NCBI GenBank assembly: GCA_035943635.1
Contig: DASZBX010000017.1
Span: 16,164 to 80,163, forward strand
DNA length: 64,000 bases
Direction: 5' to 3'
Source of the DNA: DASZBX01 sp035943635
Lineage (GTDB): Bacteria; Actinomycetota; Actinomycetes; Streptomycetales; Catenulisporaceae
The notes beneath the pieces were generated by a model. It was not told the DNA's origin. It searched no databases and saw only the letters and a list, made by a program, of their open reading frames with translations. Below are positions 54,685 to 63,384 of the stretch, piece after piece. A program made the position numbers and the translations under genes. Position 1 is the first letter of the stretch. Each line of letters opens with the position of its first letter.

Positions 54685-55752
54685 TCACTGCGTCGGCAGT
54701 CCCAGGGCCGGTGCCATGGCGCGGCGGCGGTCCAGGTGGCTGAGCAGATCCGTGCTGTCGGCGGCCTGGTCGATGGTGCCCGGTAGCATCCCGGCGCCGG
54801 TGTTGCTGCGCACGCCGAGCCGGCCGAGCAGCGCGCGTACCTCGGGGTCGGTGATCGCACTGGTCAGGGACGTGGTGAAGGTTTCGGCGTCGACGATGCG
54901 GATGTCGCGGTCGTAGAAGCGGCGCGGCTGCGGGTCCACCGGTGCGGCCAGGGCGAGCCGGTTGGTCGCCTCGCCGACCACGGTCGCCGCGTCGCACAGG
55001 GCCGCTTCCTTCTCCCGCCACGCCGGCGCGGCCAGGGCGCGCAGCAGGTGCGGCCGCAGTGTCTCGGCGAGGGGCAGTTGCCGGAACGCGTGGTCGAACC
55101 ATTTGCCGTACGGGGCCCAGCGTCGTTCGGCCAGGAATGCCAGCCGGACCAGGTCCCGGGCCAGGCGGGCGGTCAGGATCGCGGCGCCGAGGTCGTCGCC
55201 GCGGGACCCGGCCCGGCCGACGAACGCGTGCTCCTGGCTGATCCGCAGCCACCCGGCGGCCAGCGCGTACCGCCACACGTCGTCCGGATACCAGGCCAGG
55301 GCGGCGCGGCGGGCGGCCAGGCGATCGCCCGGGTCGTGCAAGACGGCGCCGGCGGTCAGGCTCGCGAAGGTCTGGGCCGGGGTCAGCAGCCAGTCGGCCA
55401 GGCCCATCCCGCCGGCCGGGTCCACGCCGAGCCGGTCGGCGAAAAAGTCCTCTGCGGTGGTCACCTGGACACAGTCGACCGGTCCGCCCGCGCCGGCGGC
55501 GTGCAGGGGGTAGCCCTGGAACTCCGCCGGCAGGCCGTCCAATGCGGCGCGGACCGGCCCGGGGTCGGCGCCGCGCGGCCGGAAGATCTGGACCCGTGGC
55601 CCGAAATCATGGTCCGTGGACACCTCGTCGTCGAAACCGAGCACCTCGGAGCCCTCGCCCAGCAGGGCCGCGCCGTGCTCGACCGAGCCGAGCAGCGGCG
55701 CGACGGCCTGCCGGTAGAAGTCCTGGCACAGTCGCACTCCGGGTCCTGGCAT
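54685..55752 (-). CDS. DUF4037 nucleotidyltransferase-like protein
   Basis: 355 residues from the ATG at 55752. LLGEGSEVLGFDDEVSTDHD then FGPRVQIF is the nucleotidyltransferase-like motif of DUF4037 proteins, with an acidic pair (DDEVSTDHD). Helical parts WRYALAAGWLRISQEHAFVG, LARDLVRLAFLAERRWAPYG and KWFDHAFRQLP complete the family pattern. The substrate is unknown. The first codons overlap nothing; the next gene on the same strand lies 61 bases upstream. Confidence 0.85.
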   Translation of the reverse strand: MPGPGVRLCQDFYRQAVAPLLGSVEHGAALLGEGSEVLGFDDEVSTDHDFGPRVQIFRPRGADPGPVRAALDGLPAEFQGYPLHAAGAGGPVDCVQVTTAEDFFADRLGVDPAGGMGLADWLLTPAQTFASLTAGAVLHDPGDRLAARRAALAWYPDDVWRYALAAGWLRISQEHAFVGRAGSRGDDLGAAILTARLARDLVRLAFLAERRWAPYGKWFDHAFRQLPLAETLRPHLLRALAAPAWREKEAALCDAATVVGEATNRLALAAPVDPQPRRFYDRDIRIVDAETFTTSLTSAITDPEVRALLGRLGVRSNTGAGMLPGTIDQAADSTDLLSHLDRRRAMAPALGLPTQ

Positions 55753-55813
55753 GCCCGAAGGGTATCGGCGTGCTCCCGGGAAGATCCACCGGATTTGCGA
55801 GGGTGCGGCGGCC

Positions 55814-56989
55814 TCAGCCGGTGCTGCGGCGCAGGACGGCCAGGCTGCTGGCCACCGCATCGAGGTCGGCGTAGCAGCCCTGCAGGTGGCGGGCGCCGTC
55901 GGCGAGGAACCCGGTGCGCGCGTGCAGGACCCGGGTGTTGTCGAACACGACGCAGTCCCCCGGCTCCAGCCGGAACGCCAGCTGCGCCTGCGGTCCGGAC
56001 AGGATCTCGGCGAACCGCCGGTACGCGGCGTAGTACGCGTCGACCTGCGCGGCCGGGAGGGCGAGCGGGCGCATGGAGCGGTTGTTGAACCGGATCTCCT
56101 TGATCCGCCCGGACGGGTCCAGGCCGATCAGCGGCCGGGTCGCGGTCAGCTCGGTGTCCTGGTCGGCGTACCGGAACGTCACCGGCGTGCCGGCGAGCAG
56201 GTCGAACGCGCCCGGGTCCTGCTCGCGCAGGTCCGCTGCGGCGCGGAAGCCGTCGACCAGGCCCGAGTCCCCGCCCTGGGCCGCGTTGACCAGGCAGTGC
56301 AGGAACTGGACGGTCGGCACCGGGTCGCGGTACGGGTTGTCGGTGTGCGGGGAGATCGGCAGGCTGCTGAACGCGAGGTTCGTCGGCCGGTGCTCGACCC
56401 GCACGTCGAACAGGTCGCCGTAGTTGGTCCGGCGCACGTACCCGAAGCCCTCGGCCACCGCCAGCACGGCGCGTTCGCGGGTCGGCACGTCGTGCAGCAG
56501 TACGAAGCCGAACCGCAGCAGGGCGTCCAGGCAGGCCGCGCGGTGGGCCGGGTCGTGCTGGAACACGTCCCACGACCCGGTCGGCGGGGCCTGGGCCAGG
56601 TCGGCGGCGTGCCAGAGGTGTTTGGCGTCCTCGGCCCGGTCGTCGTGCGCGGGGGCGCCGTCCAGCCGGTGCGCGCCGAGCCAGGAGCGGCCGAAGGAGG
56701 CGCGGTGGCCGTCCGGGGTGAAGACCACGTCGACGTGGTCCTCGTGTTCCCGGGACTCCGCTATCCGCACGTCCGGCGGCAGGTCGGTGATGGAGAACAG
56801 CTTCTGGCCGCTGTCCGGGTCCGCGCACCGGGGGCACGGGCAGTTGTCGCGCAGCCACCGGGCCGGGTAGCACAGGCCGTCGTCGAGTTCGAGGACCGCC
56901 GCGGCGGCGGCCGGGCTCGGGCCCGGGCCGGTCGCCGGGGGCGCCGCGCCCGCCGGGGTGGTCGTGGTGGTCGGAGTCGTCATGGGCAT
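55814..56989 (-). CDS. Gamma-butyrobetaine-dioxygenase-like Fe(II)/2OG oxygenase
   Basis: 391 residues. A DUF971-type N-terminal domain with zinc cysteines (CYPARWLRDNCPCPRC) precedes a TauD-like oxygenase with ISPHTDNPYRDPVPTVQFLH (HxD), VVFDNTRVLHARTGF (distal His) and ARHLQGCYADLD (2OG-binding Arg). This two-domain plan is that of gamma-butyrobetaine and trimethyllysine hydroxylases, the last step to carnitine. The Thr-rich first 20 residues are dispensable-looking. No other carnitine gene is visible, so the substrate could differ. Confidence 0.85.
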   Translation of the reverse strand: MPMTTPTTTTTPAGAAPPATGPGPSPAAAAAVLELDDGLCYPARWLRDNCPCPRCADPDSGQKLFSITDLPPDVRIAESREHEDHVDVVFTPDGHRASFGRSWLGAHRLDGAPAHDDRAEDAKHLWHAADLAQAPPTGSWDVFQHDPAHRAACLDALLRFGFVLLHDVPTRERAVLAVAEGFGYVRRTNYGDLFDVRVEHRPTNLAFSSLPISPHTDNPYRDPVPTVQFLHCLVNAAQGGDSGLVDGFRAAADLREQDPGAFDLLAGTPVTFRYADQDTELTATRPLIGLDPSGRIKEIRFNNRSMRPLALPAAQVDAYYAAYRRFAEILSGPQAQLAFRLEPGDCVVFDNTRVLHARTGFLADGARHLQGCYADLDAVASSLAVLRRSTG

Positions 56990-57032
56990 GTCAGGTGATC
57001 CTTCGTCGCCGGCTTCCGGTCGCCGTCCGTGG

Positions 57033-57440
57033 TCAGGCGAGGTCGTAGTCGAACCAGATGCGGTGCGTGCCGTCGGCGTCGATCGCGATCCCGCCGGTGC
57101 CGCCGATCCCGGCCAGCTCCCCGGTGCCGCTGGTCGGGACGAGCACGAAGAACTCCACCGACCGGTCGGCGCCGGAGGTGGTGGCCGAGTGGGCGAAGTT
57201 GAACGTGCCGGCCCGGCCGTTGAGCGACCCGTCGAAGGACTCCATCGCCACGTAGGTGCCGATGCCGGCGGCCTGGTCGAACGCGGCGGTGAACAGGGTG
57301 GAGCTGCGCCCGGCCACCTCGCCCTCGAACAGTTTCTCCATCGTCGCCACGCCGACCGGGGTCGCGGTGGCGACGGCCGGGTCCGGGACCAGCTCGGTCG
57401 GGATGAAGCTTTTGACGGTGAAAGTACCTTCTGCCCTCAT
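57033..57440 (-). CDS. DUF3224 family protein
   Basis: 135 residues. RAEGTFTVKSFIPTEL, then GVATMEKLFEGEVAGRSSTL, GIGTYVAMESFDGSLNGRAG and FVLVPTSGTGELAGIGGTGG form the allene-oxide-cyclase-like beta barrel of DUF3224. It is a small soluble protein of unknown role. The ATG has AGAAGGTAC nearby on the coding strand. It is a stand-alone gene. Confidence 0.88.
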   Translation of the reverse strand: MRAEGTFTVKSFIPTELVPDPAVATATPVGVATMEKLFEGEVAGRSSTLFTAAFDQAAGIGTYVAMESFDGSLNGRAGTFNFAHSATTSGADRSVEFFVLVPTSGTGELAGIGGTGGIAIDADGTHRIWFDYDLA

Positions 57441-57528
57441 GGCTCGATGGTAGTACCGAAACCGGTGCGCACTGTGATCGGAAGGTGAACAGTCGGGTGA
57501 GGGCGCAGACGGTCCGGGGCGGTGCGGG

Positions 57529-58191
57529 TCAGTCGGCCGGTTCGCCCCAGCGCGGCTGTCCGGGCACGTCGACGCCGAGCAGGTCCAGCGCGCGGGCGGC
57601 CGTGTGGGTGACCAGTTCGCCCAGGTCGGCCGGGCGCAGGTAGAAGGCCGGGACCGGCGGCATCACGATCCCGCCGCTCTCGGTGACCGCGGCCATCGCG
57701 CGCAGGTGCCCGAGCGTGAGCGGGGTCTCCCGGGCCAGCAGCACCAGGCGGCGGCGTTCCTTCAGGGTGACGTCCGCGGCCCGGGTCAGCAGGTTGTCCC
57801 CGACGCTGTAGGCGATGGCGGACAGGGTCCGGATCGAGCACGGCGCGATGATCATCCCGAGGGTGCGGAAGGACCCGGAGGCGATGGCGGCGCCGATGTC
57901 CGCGGGACGGTAGGTGACGTCGGCCTTGGCGGCCAGGTCGGCGGCGGACAGGTCGGTCTCGTAGGCGCGGGTCTGCTGCCCGGCCGGGGTGACGACCAGG
58001 TGCGTCTCCAGCCCGGCGGCCCGGGCCAGCTCCAGGATCCGGACCCCGTAGGCGACCCCGGTGGCGCCGCTGATGCCGACGACCAGACGCTGCGGCGCGG
58101 GCCCCGGGGCCGGGCTCGGGGCCGGGTCTGCGGAAAGGCCGGTCTTTCCGGTGCGAGCGTGCGAGGGGTCGGGATCCGCGGCCGGTGTCAC
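57529..58191 (-). CDS. ubiX: UbiX-family flavin prenyltransferase
   Basis: 220 residues. LVVGISGATGVAYGVRIL, then MIIAPCSIRTLSAIAYSVGD, NLLTRAADVTLKERRRLVL and ARETPLTLGHLRAM are diagnostic. UbiX makes prenylated FMN for UbiD decarboxylases. The first 33 residues are a Pro/Ala-rich extension; a later start would be needed to match the usual 190-residue length, but none is obvious. No ubiD gene is present in the window, so it must serve one elsewhere. Confidence 0.92.
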   Translation of the reverse strand: MTPAADPDPSHARTGKTGLSADPAPSPAPGPAPQRLVVGISGATGVAYGVRILELARAAGLETHLVVTPAGQQTRAYETDLSAADLAAKADVTYRPADIGAAIASGSFRTLGMIIAPCSIRTLSAIAYSVGDNLLTRAADVTLKERRRLVLLARETPLTLGHLRAMAAVTESGGIVMPPVPAFYLRPADLGELVTHTAARALDLLGVDVPGQPRWGEPAD

Positions 58192-58285
58192 CTGCTGATC
58201 ATACCGCCGGCGGTAAGGCAGCCTGCCATAGACCCCGGATCCTCGTGGCCGAGGGTCTGCGCAGGACGGACCGGGTGTTCGCCGG

Positions 58286-58879
58286 TCAGCCGCGCCAGTC
58301 CGGGGAGCGGCCGAGCAGGGCCAGGATCTCCTCGAAGGCCGCGGCGCCGGGCTCGACCACGGCGCCCGGGGCGAACGCGGAGCCCGGTTCCAGCCGGTTC
58401 TCGGCGTCCGGGATCCGGCGGGAGACGGCCAGCGCGGTCTGCAACACCTCGGGGTCGAAGGCGACCGGGACGCCGATCGACTCGGCCACGTCCCAGGCGT
58501 GCGCCACGCTGTCCACCAGGTGGAAGCTGATCGCGACGGGAGCCGGGAAGACCGGGCCGGCCGTGATCTCGGCCAGCCAGACCTGCCGGTCCAACAGGCC
58601 GTCCTCGGCGAACGCGGCGGCCAGGTCCGCGGCGCTGGCCGCGTGCAGCCCGGCCGGGTCGGCCTCGATCGGGCGGGGCTGGAAGATGCCCGCGTCCTTG
58701 CTCTCCCCGCGCGCGGCGGCCGCGAAGCCGTGGTTCTGGCCGACCATGTGGGCCAGCAGCTGGCCCAGGTTCCAGGCGGAGCAGGGGGTCGGCAACGCGA
58801 GCTGGTCCGGACTCACCTGGTCGACGACGTCAACGCTGACCTGCAACGCCCGCCGGTGCAATTCTCGGAGATCAGTCAT
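58286..58879 (-). CDS. TIGR03086-type DinB-like metal-binding protein
   Basis: 197 residues. LRELHRRALQVSVDVVDQVS, TPCSAWNLGQLLAHMVGQNH and FHLVDSVAHAWDVAESIGV carry the His ligands of the mycothiol-dependent/TIGR03086 family common in actinobacteria. C-terminal FAPGAVVEPGAAAFEEILALLGR is also typical. It is probably a small-molecule thiol transferase or isomerase; the substrate is unknown. The ATG (58879) is preceded by a weak site. Confidence 0.88.
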   Translation of the reverse strand: MTDLRELHRRALQVSVDVVDQVSPDQLALPTPCSAWNLGQLLAHMVGQNHGFAAAARGESKDAGIFQPRPIEADPAGLHAASAADLAAAFAEDGLLDRQVWLAEITAGPVFPAPVAISFHLVDSVAHAWDVAESIGVPVAFDPEVLQTALAVSRRIPDAENRLEPGSAFAPGAVVEPGAAAFEEILALLGRSPDWRG

Positions 58880-58962
58880 GTGATCAACAGTAACCAGGCC
58901 CGCCGACAAGAGGCGGGCGGCGGCGCCGTTCCGGGCTTCGGGCAGGGCGCGCCGACGGGCGG

Positions 58963-59463
58963 TCAGGCCGCTGCGGCGGCGCGGATCGTGGTCGGGGTGT
59001 CGCCGTCCCGGTAGCCGATCGCCTCGAACGGCCAGTGCGCGGCCAGCCACGCGCCGACGATCCGGGTCAGCGGCCCGTCCAGCGCGGCCCGGTCGGCCCG
59101 AACCCACGACAGCGCCTGCACCGGGTCCCCGCCGGTGCGCGCGGGCTTGAAATACACGCAGCCGACGGTCTCCCCGGTCGCCTCCTCGATCACCGTGTAG
59201 GCGAAGTCGAGCCGGCGGGCCGAGCGGTCCTGGTGGCTGACCAGGTCGGCGAGGTTCTCGGCCGGGGTCATCGCGGCCACCGGCCAGTCCCGGCCGGCCC
59301 ACCCGGCCGTCGCCCGGATGTGCTCGACGCTGGAGGTCCACGCGGCGTGGTCGGCCTCGTTGTGCTGCGGTCCGAGCAGTTCCAGCCGCCGCAGTCCCCC
59401 GGCGCTGGTCCCGGCGGGGACGGCGAAGTCGGCCGGGACGATCGGCACGTTGGTCATGGTCAT
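58963..59463 (-). CDS. GNAT-like N-acetyltransferase
   Basis: 166 residues. RRLELLGPQHNEADHAAWTSS, DFAYTVIEEATGETVGCVYF and VRADRAALDGPLTRIVGAWL fit a GNAT-type fold as annotated in many actinobacteria. The acetyl-CoA loop (R/Q-x-x-G-x-G/A) is not clear, so activity is uncertain. Two ATGs lie close together at the start (59463, 59457). Confidence 0.7.
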   Translation of the reverse strand: MTMTNVPIVPADFAVPAGTSAGGLRRLELLGPQHNEADHAAWTSSVEHIRATAGWAGRDWPVAAMTPAENLADLVSHQDRSARRLDFAYTVIEEATGETVGCVYFKPARTGGDPVQALSWVRADRAALDGPLTRIVGAWLAAHWPFEAIGYRDGDTPTTIRAAAAA

Positions 59464-59713
59464 CCCGCGACCCTAACGCTGTGGCCGGACTACCGCAGCA
59501 CGGCCGATCTGTCCCGCCGCGACTGCCGGCGTATTGCCAGTGGAAGGCAGCCGTTCGGCGTACGACGCCCCGACCGCAAGATCGACCGTCGCGATCCGCC
59601 GCGCACCGGCCCCAGACCCAAGATCCGCGTTAGGGTCGTCGCCGAGGGCCGCGGCCCGGCTGGCGCCCACGACGGCCGGCCGCGGTGACGGCGACAGTGA
59701 AGGAGCGGGATCG

Positions 59714-60091
59714 ATGTCTGCGACGCGGTGCGACGAGTTCGAGCGGGAGCTGTGGGCCGGGCGGGCCGAGGCGTCCGCCGACACCCACGCCAACCTGTGC
59801 CGGCACACCATCCCGCTGCTGCTCGACGCCGCCGGGGTCGGCCAGGGCAGCCGGGTCCTGGACGCCGGGTGCGGGCCGGGCAACCCGCGCGTCGCGGCCT
59901 GCGCCCGCGGCGCGCGGGTGGTGGCCGTGGACGCCGAGCCCGGCATGGTCGAGCTCACCGCCCGCGCCGCCGGGTCGGCCGAGACGCGCGTGGCGGTCCT
60001 GCCGGACCTGCCGTTCGCCGACGGCGGTTTCCTGTCACATCGGCCGGGTCTGATCCGTCAACGCTGTGACGGAGCGTGGAAGGGAAATTGA
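59714..60091 (+). pseudogene. Truncated SAM-dependent methyltransferase
   Basis: Starts properly (ATG with AAGGAGCGGG upstream) and contains motif I (RVLDAGCGPGNPRVAACARG) and ARVVAVDAEPGMVELTARAA. It reaches LPDLPFADGGF at about residue 107, where the family continues with the D-x-V motif IV and another 130 residues. Here it passes into 18 unrelated residues and stops at 60091, four bases before the sigma factor gene. The catalytic half is gone, so it is a remnant cut at about 60035. Confidence 0.75.
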
Positions 60092-60094
60092 CCG

Positions 60095-61078
60095 ATGGAC
60101 GAGATGCGCGACACGCAGGAGAACGAGTTCCTGGCCGGCCGTTTCGAGGAGCACCGCGGGCACCTGCGGTCGGTGGCCTACCGGATGCTCGGCTCGACCA
60201 GCGAGGCCGAGGACGCGGTGCAGGAGGCCTGGCTGCGGCTGGACCGGTCCGGCGCGCACGGCGTGGACAACCTCGGCGGCTGGCTGACCACGGTCGTCGC
60301 CCGAGTCTGCCTGGACCTGCTGCGGTCGCGCCGCACCCGGCGGGAGGAACCGCTCGACCAGGACGGACGCGGCGAGGAGGCCCTTCCGGCCGGCGCGGCG
60401 GCGACGGCGTTCGCGGGCCGCGCGGACGCGGCCGACCCGGAGCAGCAGGCGCTGCTGGCCGACTCGGTCGGCCTGGCCCTGCTGGTGGTTCTCGACACGC
60501 TCGCTCCGGCCGAACGGCTCGCGTTCGTGCTGCACGACATGTTCGCCGTGCCGTTCGACGAGATCGCCCCGATCGTGGACCGCACCCCGGCCGCGGCCCG
60601 GCAGCTGGCCTCGCGGGCCCGGCGCCGGATCCAGGGCGCGGAACCCGAGGCGGCGGCCGAGACCGATACCGATACCGGCGGCGCGGTCCGGACGGGCGTT
60701 GGTGCGGCGGCGAGCCGGAAGCGGGCCGTGGTCGAGGCGTGGGTGGCCGCGTCCCGGGGCGGCGACTTCGAGGCGCTGCTCGCGCTGCTCGATCCCGACG
60801 TCGTGCTGCGGGTCGAACTCGCCGCCCCGGGCACGGGCCTGTTCTCCACGACGGTGGTCCACGGCGCGCAGGAAGTCGTCCGCCGGGCGTTGTCGCATGC
60901 GACCGTGGCGCACCGCCCGGCGTTGATCAACGGTGCTTTCGGCATCGTGAGCGGCGAGCGGGGCACGGTGCAGGCGGCCATGATGTTCACGCTCCACGAC
61001 GACGGCCTGATCGGCGCGCTCACCATCCTGACCGACCCCGCCCATGTCGCCCGACTGGAGTTCGCCGAGCTCGACTGA
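60095..61078 (+). CDS. SigJ/ECF41-like sigma factor with SnoaL-type C-terminus
   Basis: 327 residues. Region 2 (FEEHRGHLRSVAYRMLGSTS, then EAEDAVQEAWLRLDR and LGGWLTTVVARVCLDLLRSR) and region 4 (LAPAERLAFVLHDMFAVPFD, EIAPIVDRTPAAARQLASRA) are complete. A C-terminal domain of about 110 residues (VVEAWVAASRGGDFEALLAL, LLDPDVVLR) is SnoaL-like, as in ECF41/SigJ proteins, where it controls promoter opening in place of an anti-sigma factor. ECF41 genes usually sit beside a carboxymuconolactone decarboxylase or oxidoreductase gene; here the upstream neighbour is a truncated methyltransferase. GGAAGGGAAATTGACC precedes the ATG. Confidence 0.92.
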   Translation: MDEMRDTQENEFLAGRFEEHRGHLRSVAYRMLGSTSEAEDAVQEAWLRLDRSGAHGVDNLGGWLTTVVARVCLDLLRSRRTRREEPLDQDGRGEEALPAGAAATAFAGRADAADPEQQALLADSVGLALLVVLDTLAPAERLAFVLHDMFAVPFDEIAPIVDRTPAAARQLASRARRRIQGAEPEAAAETDTDTGGAVRTGVGAAASRKRAVVEAWVAASRGGDFEALLALLDPDVVLRVELAAPGTGLFSTTVVHGAQEVVRRALSHATVAHRPALINGAFGIVSGERGTVQAAMMFTLHDDGLIGALTILTDPAHVARLEFAELD

Positions 61079-61122
61079 GCCTGACCGGGCCGGGACGACG
61101 ACCATCAGCGCCACCCCAGCAG

Positions 61123-61215
61123 TGCCGCCCCTCGCACTCGCGGCGGTTCTCGCTGGAGCGGTTCGGCTTCACCGCCAACCAGCAGCCTCGCCTCACGCTC
61201 GCGGCGGTTCTTGAG
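61123..61215. repeat. Short direct repeat between convergent genes
   Basis: CTCGCGGCGGTTCT occurs at about 61137-61150 and again at about 61198-61211, each preceded by CCTC.C..  The segment lies in the 144-base gap between the convergent sigma factor and monooxygenase genes. No strong hairpin was seen. Confidence 0.35.
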
Positions 61216-61222
61216 GTCGGCC

Positions 61223-62440
61223 TCAGGCGACGGCCGTCGTCCCGGGTCCCGGCGCTCCGACCAGCCCGGCCTCGGTCACCGGCGGCCGCCAGTCGAGCAC
61301 CGGCATGACGGCCCGCGCCGGAACCGACTCCGGCAGCAGCCCGCCCAACGCCAACCCGAAGTCCCGCGCGACCACACCCGCCCTCGACCGCACGGCGACC
61401 GCCCGCGACAACCGCCGCGACCGCTGCACGACCATCATCGTCCGAGCCAACCGCGCCGCGGAGTACGCGGCCAGCTCACCGACCACATCGCCCCCGCCCC
61501 CGGCGAGACTGCCGAGGACGACCGCGTCCTCGATCGCCTGACACGCTCCCTGCCCTAGGAACGGCGTCATCGCGTGCGCCGCATCGCCGAGCAGCGCGAC
61601 ACGGCCCTTGTTGTACGCGGACAGCGGCACGCCCATCTCGTACACGTCGTTCCGCAGCACCTTCTCCGGCTCGGCGGACTCGATCAGCTGCGGGATCGGC
61701 GTGCACCAGGACCCGAAGCGGCGCCGCAGCTCGGCCTGCTCGCCGTCCGGGGAATGCCCGCCCGCGGGCGCGAGCGCGGAGGCGTACATGTACACGCGCC
61801 CGTCGACCAGCGGCATCAACCCGGTCAGCATGCCCCGGCCCCAGGTCTCGCCGAACGGCAACAGCCCGTCCGGCGCCGGTACGACCGTGCGCCACGCCGT
61901 GAACCCGCTGTAGCGCGGCCCCGGATGCTCGGGGAAGAGCAGGTCGCGCGTCTGCGAGGCGATCCCGTCGGCGGCGACCACCAGATCCGCCGGCTGCTCG
62001 CCGTCCGGGGTGGCCACGGTCGCCCGCGCGCCGGCTGACCCGGGGTCCAGCACGCGGGCCGTGGCCCCGGTGTGCACCTCGCCGGAGGTGAGCTGGTCGG
62101 CGAGCACCTGGACCAGGTCGGCGCGCAGGATCACGGCCACGTTGTCGCCGAACGTCTTGGCCAGGGCGTCGCCGTTCGTGCGCACGAGCCACCGCCCGCC
62201 GGGCCGGCGCAGTCCGCCGCCGTCGCCGGGCAGGGCCGCGCGGCCGCGGACCTCGGCGCCCAGGCCGAGGGAGTCCAGGGCGCGCAGCGCGTTGGGCGCC
62301 ACGCCGAGTCCGGCTCCGACCGGGTCCAGGGAGGTGGAGCGTTCGTACACCGAGACCTGCCAGCCGCGCCGGCGCAGCGCGACCGCGGCGGTCAGCCCGC
62401 CGATCCCGGCGCCGAGCACGATCGCCTGTCGCGATCCCAT
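61223..62440 (-). CDS. FAD-dependent aromatic monooxygenase
   Basis: 405 residues from the ATG at 62440. The GxGxxG motif AIVLGAGIGGLTAAVALRRR, DG motif LVVAADGIASQTRDLLFP and GD motif VALLGDAAHAMTPFLGQGAC are complete, as in group A flavin hydroxylases (salicylate/kynurenine hydroxylase type) and tetracycline-modifying relatives. It would hydroxylate an aromatic or polyketide substrate with NAD(P)H and oxygen. It is divergent from a TetR gene, with paired operators between them, so it is probably repressed by that regulator until its substrate is present. Confidence 0.9.
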   Translation of the reverse strand: MGSRQAIVLGAGIGGLTAAVALRRRGWQVSVYERSTSLDPVGAGLGVAPNALRALDSLGLGAEVRGRAALPGDGGGLRRPGGRWLVRTNGDALAKTFGDNVAVILRADLVQVLADQLTSGEVHTGATARVLDPGSAGARATVATPDGEQPADLVVAADGIASQTRDLLFPEHPGPRYSGFTAWRTVVPAPDGLLPFGETWGRGMLTGLMPLVDGRVYMYASALAPAGGHSPDGEQAELRRRFGSWCTPIPQLIESAEPEKVLRNDVYEMGVPLSAYNKGRVALLGDAAHAMTPFLGQGACQAIEDAVVLGSLAGGGGDVVGELAAYSAARLARTMMVVQRSRRLSRAVAVRSRAGVVARDFGLALGGLLPESVPARAVMPVLDWRPPVTEAGLVGAPGPGTTAVA

Positions 62441-62470
62441 CCGACCACACACCCTTCGCCGACCTGCGAA

Positions 62471-62504
62471 ACTACAGCTGTAGTAAATATACTACGGGTG
62501 TAGT
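62471..62504. promoter_or_regulatory. Paired TetR operators
   Basis: ACTACAGCTGTAGT (62471-62484) is a perfect 14-bp palindrome. ACTACGGGTGTAGT (62491-62504) has the same arms with a changed centre. Centres are 20 bp apart, close to two helical turns, so two dimers could bind on one face. They lie between the start codons of the divergent monooxygenase and TetR genes, in the only AT-rich patch of the region (AAATATACTAC). They are the probable binding sites of the TetR protein. Confidence 0.8.
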
Positions 62505-62522
62505 GGGCGGTCGAGAGGGGGC

Positions 62523-63155
62523 ATGATTCTCTCCATGACTCTGACGACCTCGACGACTTCGCCGTCCACCGACCGGGCCCGACGGATCGCCGACGCCGCC
62601 ATCACCCTGCTGGCCGAACGCGGCCTGCGCGGCCTGACCCATCGCGCCGTGGACGCGGCGGCCGGCCTGCCCGAGGGCTCGACGTCCAACCACGCCCGCA
62701 CCCGCGCCGCCCTGCTGACCGTCGCGCTCGACCGCCTGGCCGAGGTGGAGGCGGCCGGATTCGACCAGACGGCGCACGACTCGCGCGAGGTGCTCGGCCC
62801 CCGCGAGGTGCGCGAGCAGCTGGCGGCCGTCCTCGCCGGCGGCCTGCACCTCGCCCTGACCGAGGGCCGCACACTGACCGCGGCCCGGTTCGAACTGGCC
62901 CTGGAAGCCGGCCGCCGCCCCGAACTGCGCGCCCGCTACAACAGCCTGGGCAGTGGTTTCGTCCAGGCGGTGGCCGCGCTGCTGACCGCCGCAGGCTGCC
63001 CGGCCCCGGACCGCCGCGCCCGCTACCTGGTGTCCTGGTGCGAGGGCATCCTGTTCAACGCCACCGCCGGAGCCGGCCAGGCGAACCCGCCCTCGGCCGA
63101 GGACCTGGCGGTCGAAGTCGGTCTCCTGCTCACCGCCGTCCTGACCGACTCGTAA
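62523..63155 (+). CDS. TetR-family repressor of the divergent monooxygenase
   Basis: 210 residues. The HTH reads RIADAAITLLAERGLRGLTH then RAVDAAAGLPEGSTSNHART. The C-terminal part (LTAARFELALEAGRRPELRA, YLVSWCEGILFNATAGA) is the TetR_C form seen in many flavoprotein-linked repressors. A second ATG (62535) is four codons in. GAGAGGGGG lies just upstream. Position and the paired palindromes before it imply repression of the monooxygenase and of itself. Confidence 0.88.
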   Translation: MILSMTLTTSTTSPSTDRARRIADAAITLLAERGLRGLTHRAVDAAAGLPEGSTSNHARTRAALLTVALDRLAEVEAAGFDQTAHDSREVLGPREVREQLAAVLAGGLHLALTEGRTLTAARFELALEAGRRPELRARYNSLGSGFVQAVAALLTAAGCPAPDRRARYLVSWCEGILFNATAGAGQANPPSAEDLAVEVGLLLTAVLTDS

Positions 63156-63167
63156 TCGACGGGAAGC

Positions 63168-63384
63168 CTAGACGAGTTGTTCCGAATTCTGGCGCGGCGA
63201 AACGCCTGATCGGCGGTGCCTGGGCGCGCGCCGCGGCCAACCGCAGACGACCGAGTATGCGGTCGACCGCGGCGCGCGCCCAGCCACCGCCGCTGAGCCG
63301 TTTCGCCGTGCGCACTCACCCTGTAGGTCAATGCGCTTACCAGCAACTCGGCTCAGGCGCCAGAATTCGGAACAACTCGTCTAG
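63168..63384. mobile_element. MITE-like element, 217 bp, with perfect 28-bp terminal inverted repeats
   Basis: The left end CTAGACGAGTTGTTCCGAAT (to 63195) and right end (63357-63384) are exact complements over 28 bases. Internal arms 63193-63240 and 63262-63312 are also complementary over about 44 of 48 bases around a 20-base centre, so most of the element folds on itself. About 45 extra bases (63312-63356) interrupt the right arm. No coding frame is inside. Both ends begin with CTAG, which may be a duplicated 4-bp or TA target as in IS5- or IS630-type elements. No parent transposase is in the window. Confidence 0.8.

Noticed and set aside
62463..62520. Riboswitch or attenuator upstream of the monooxygenase
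   Set aside because: The palindromes are short, paired and centred between divergent starts, which fits protein operators better.
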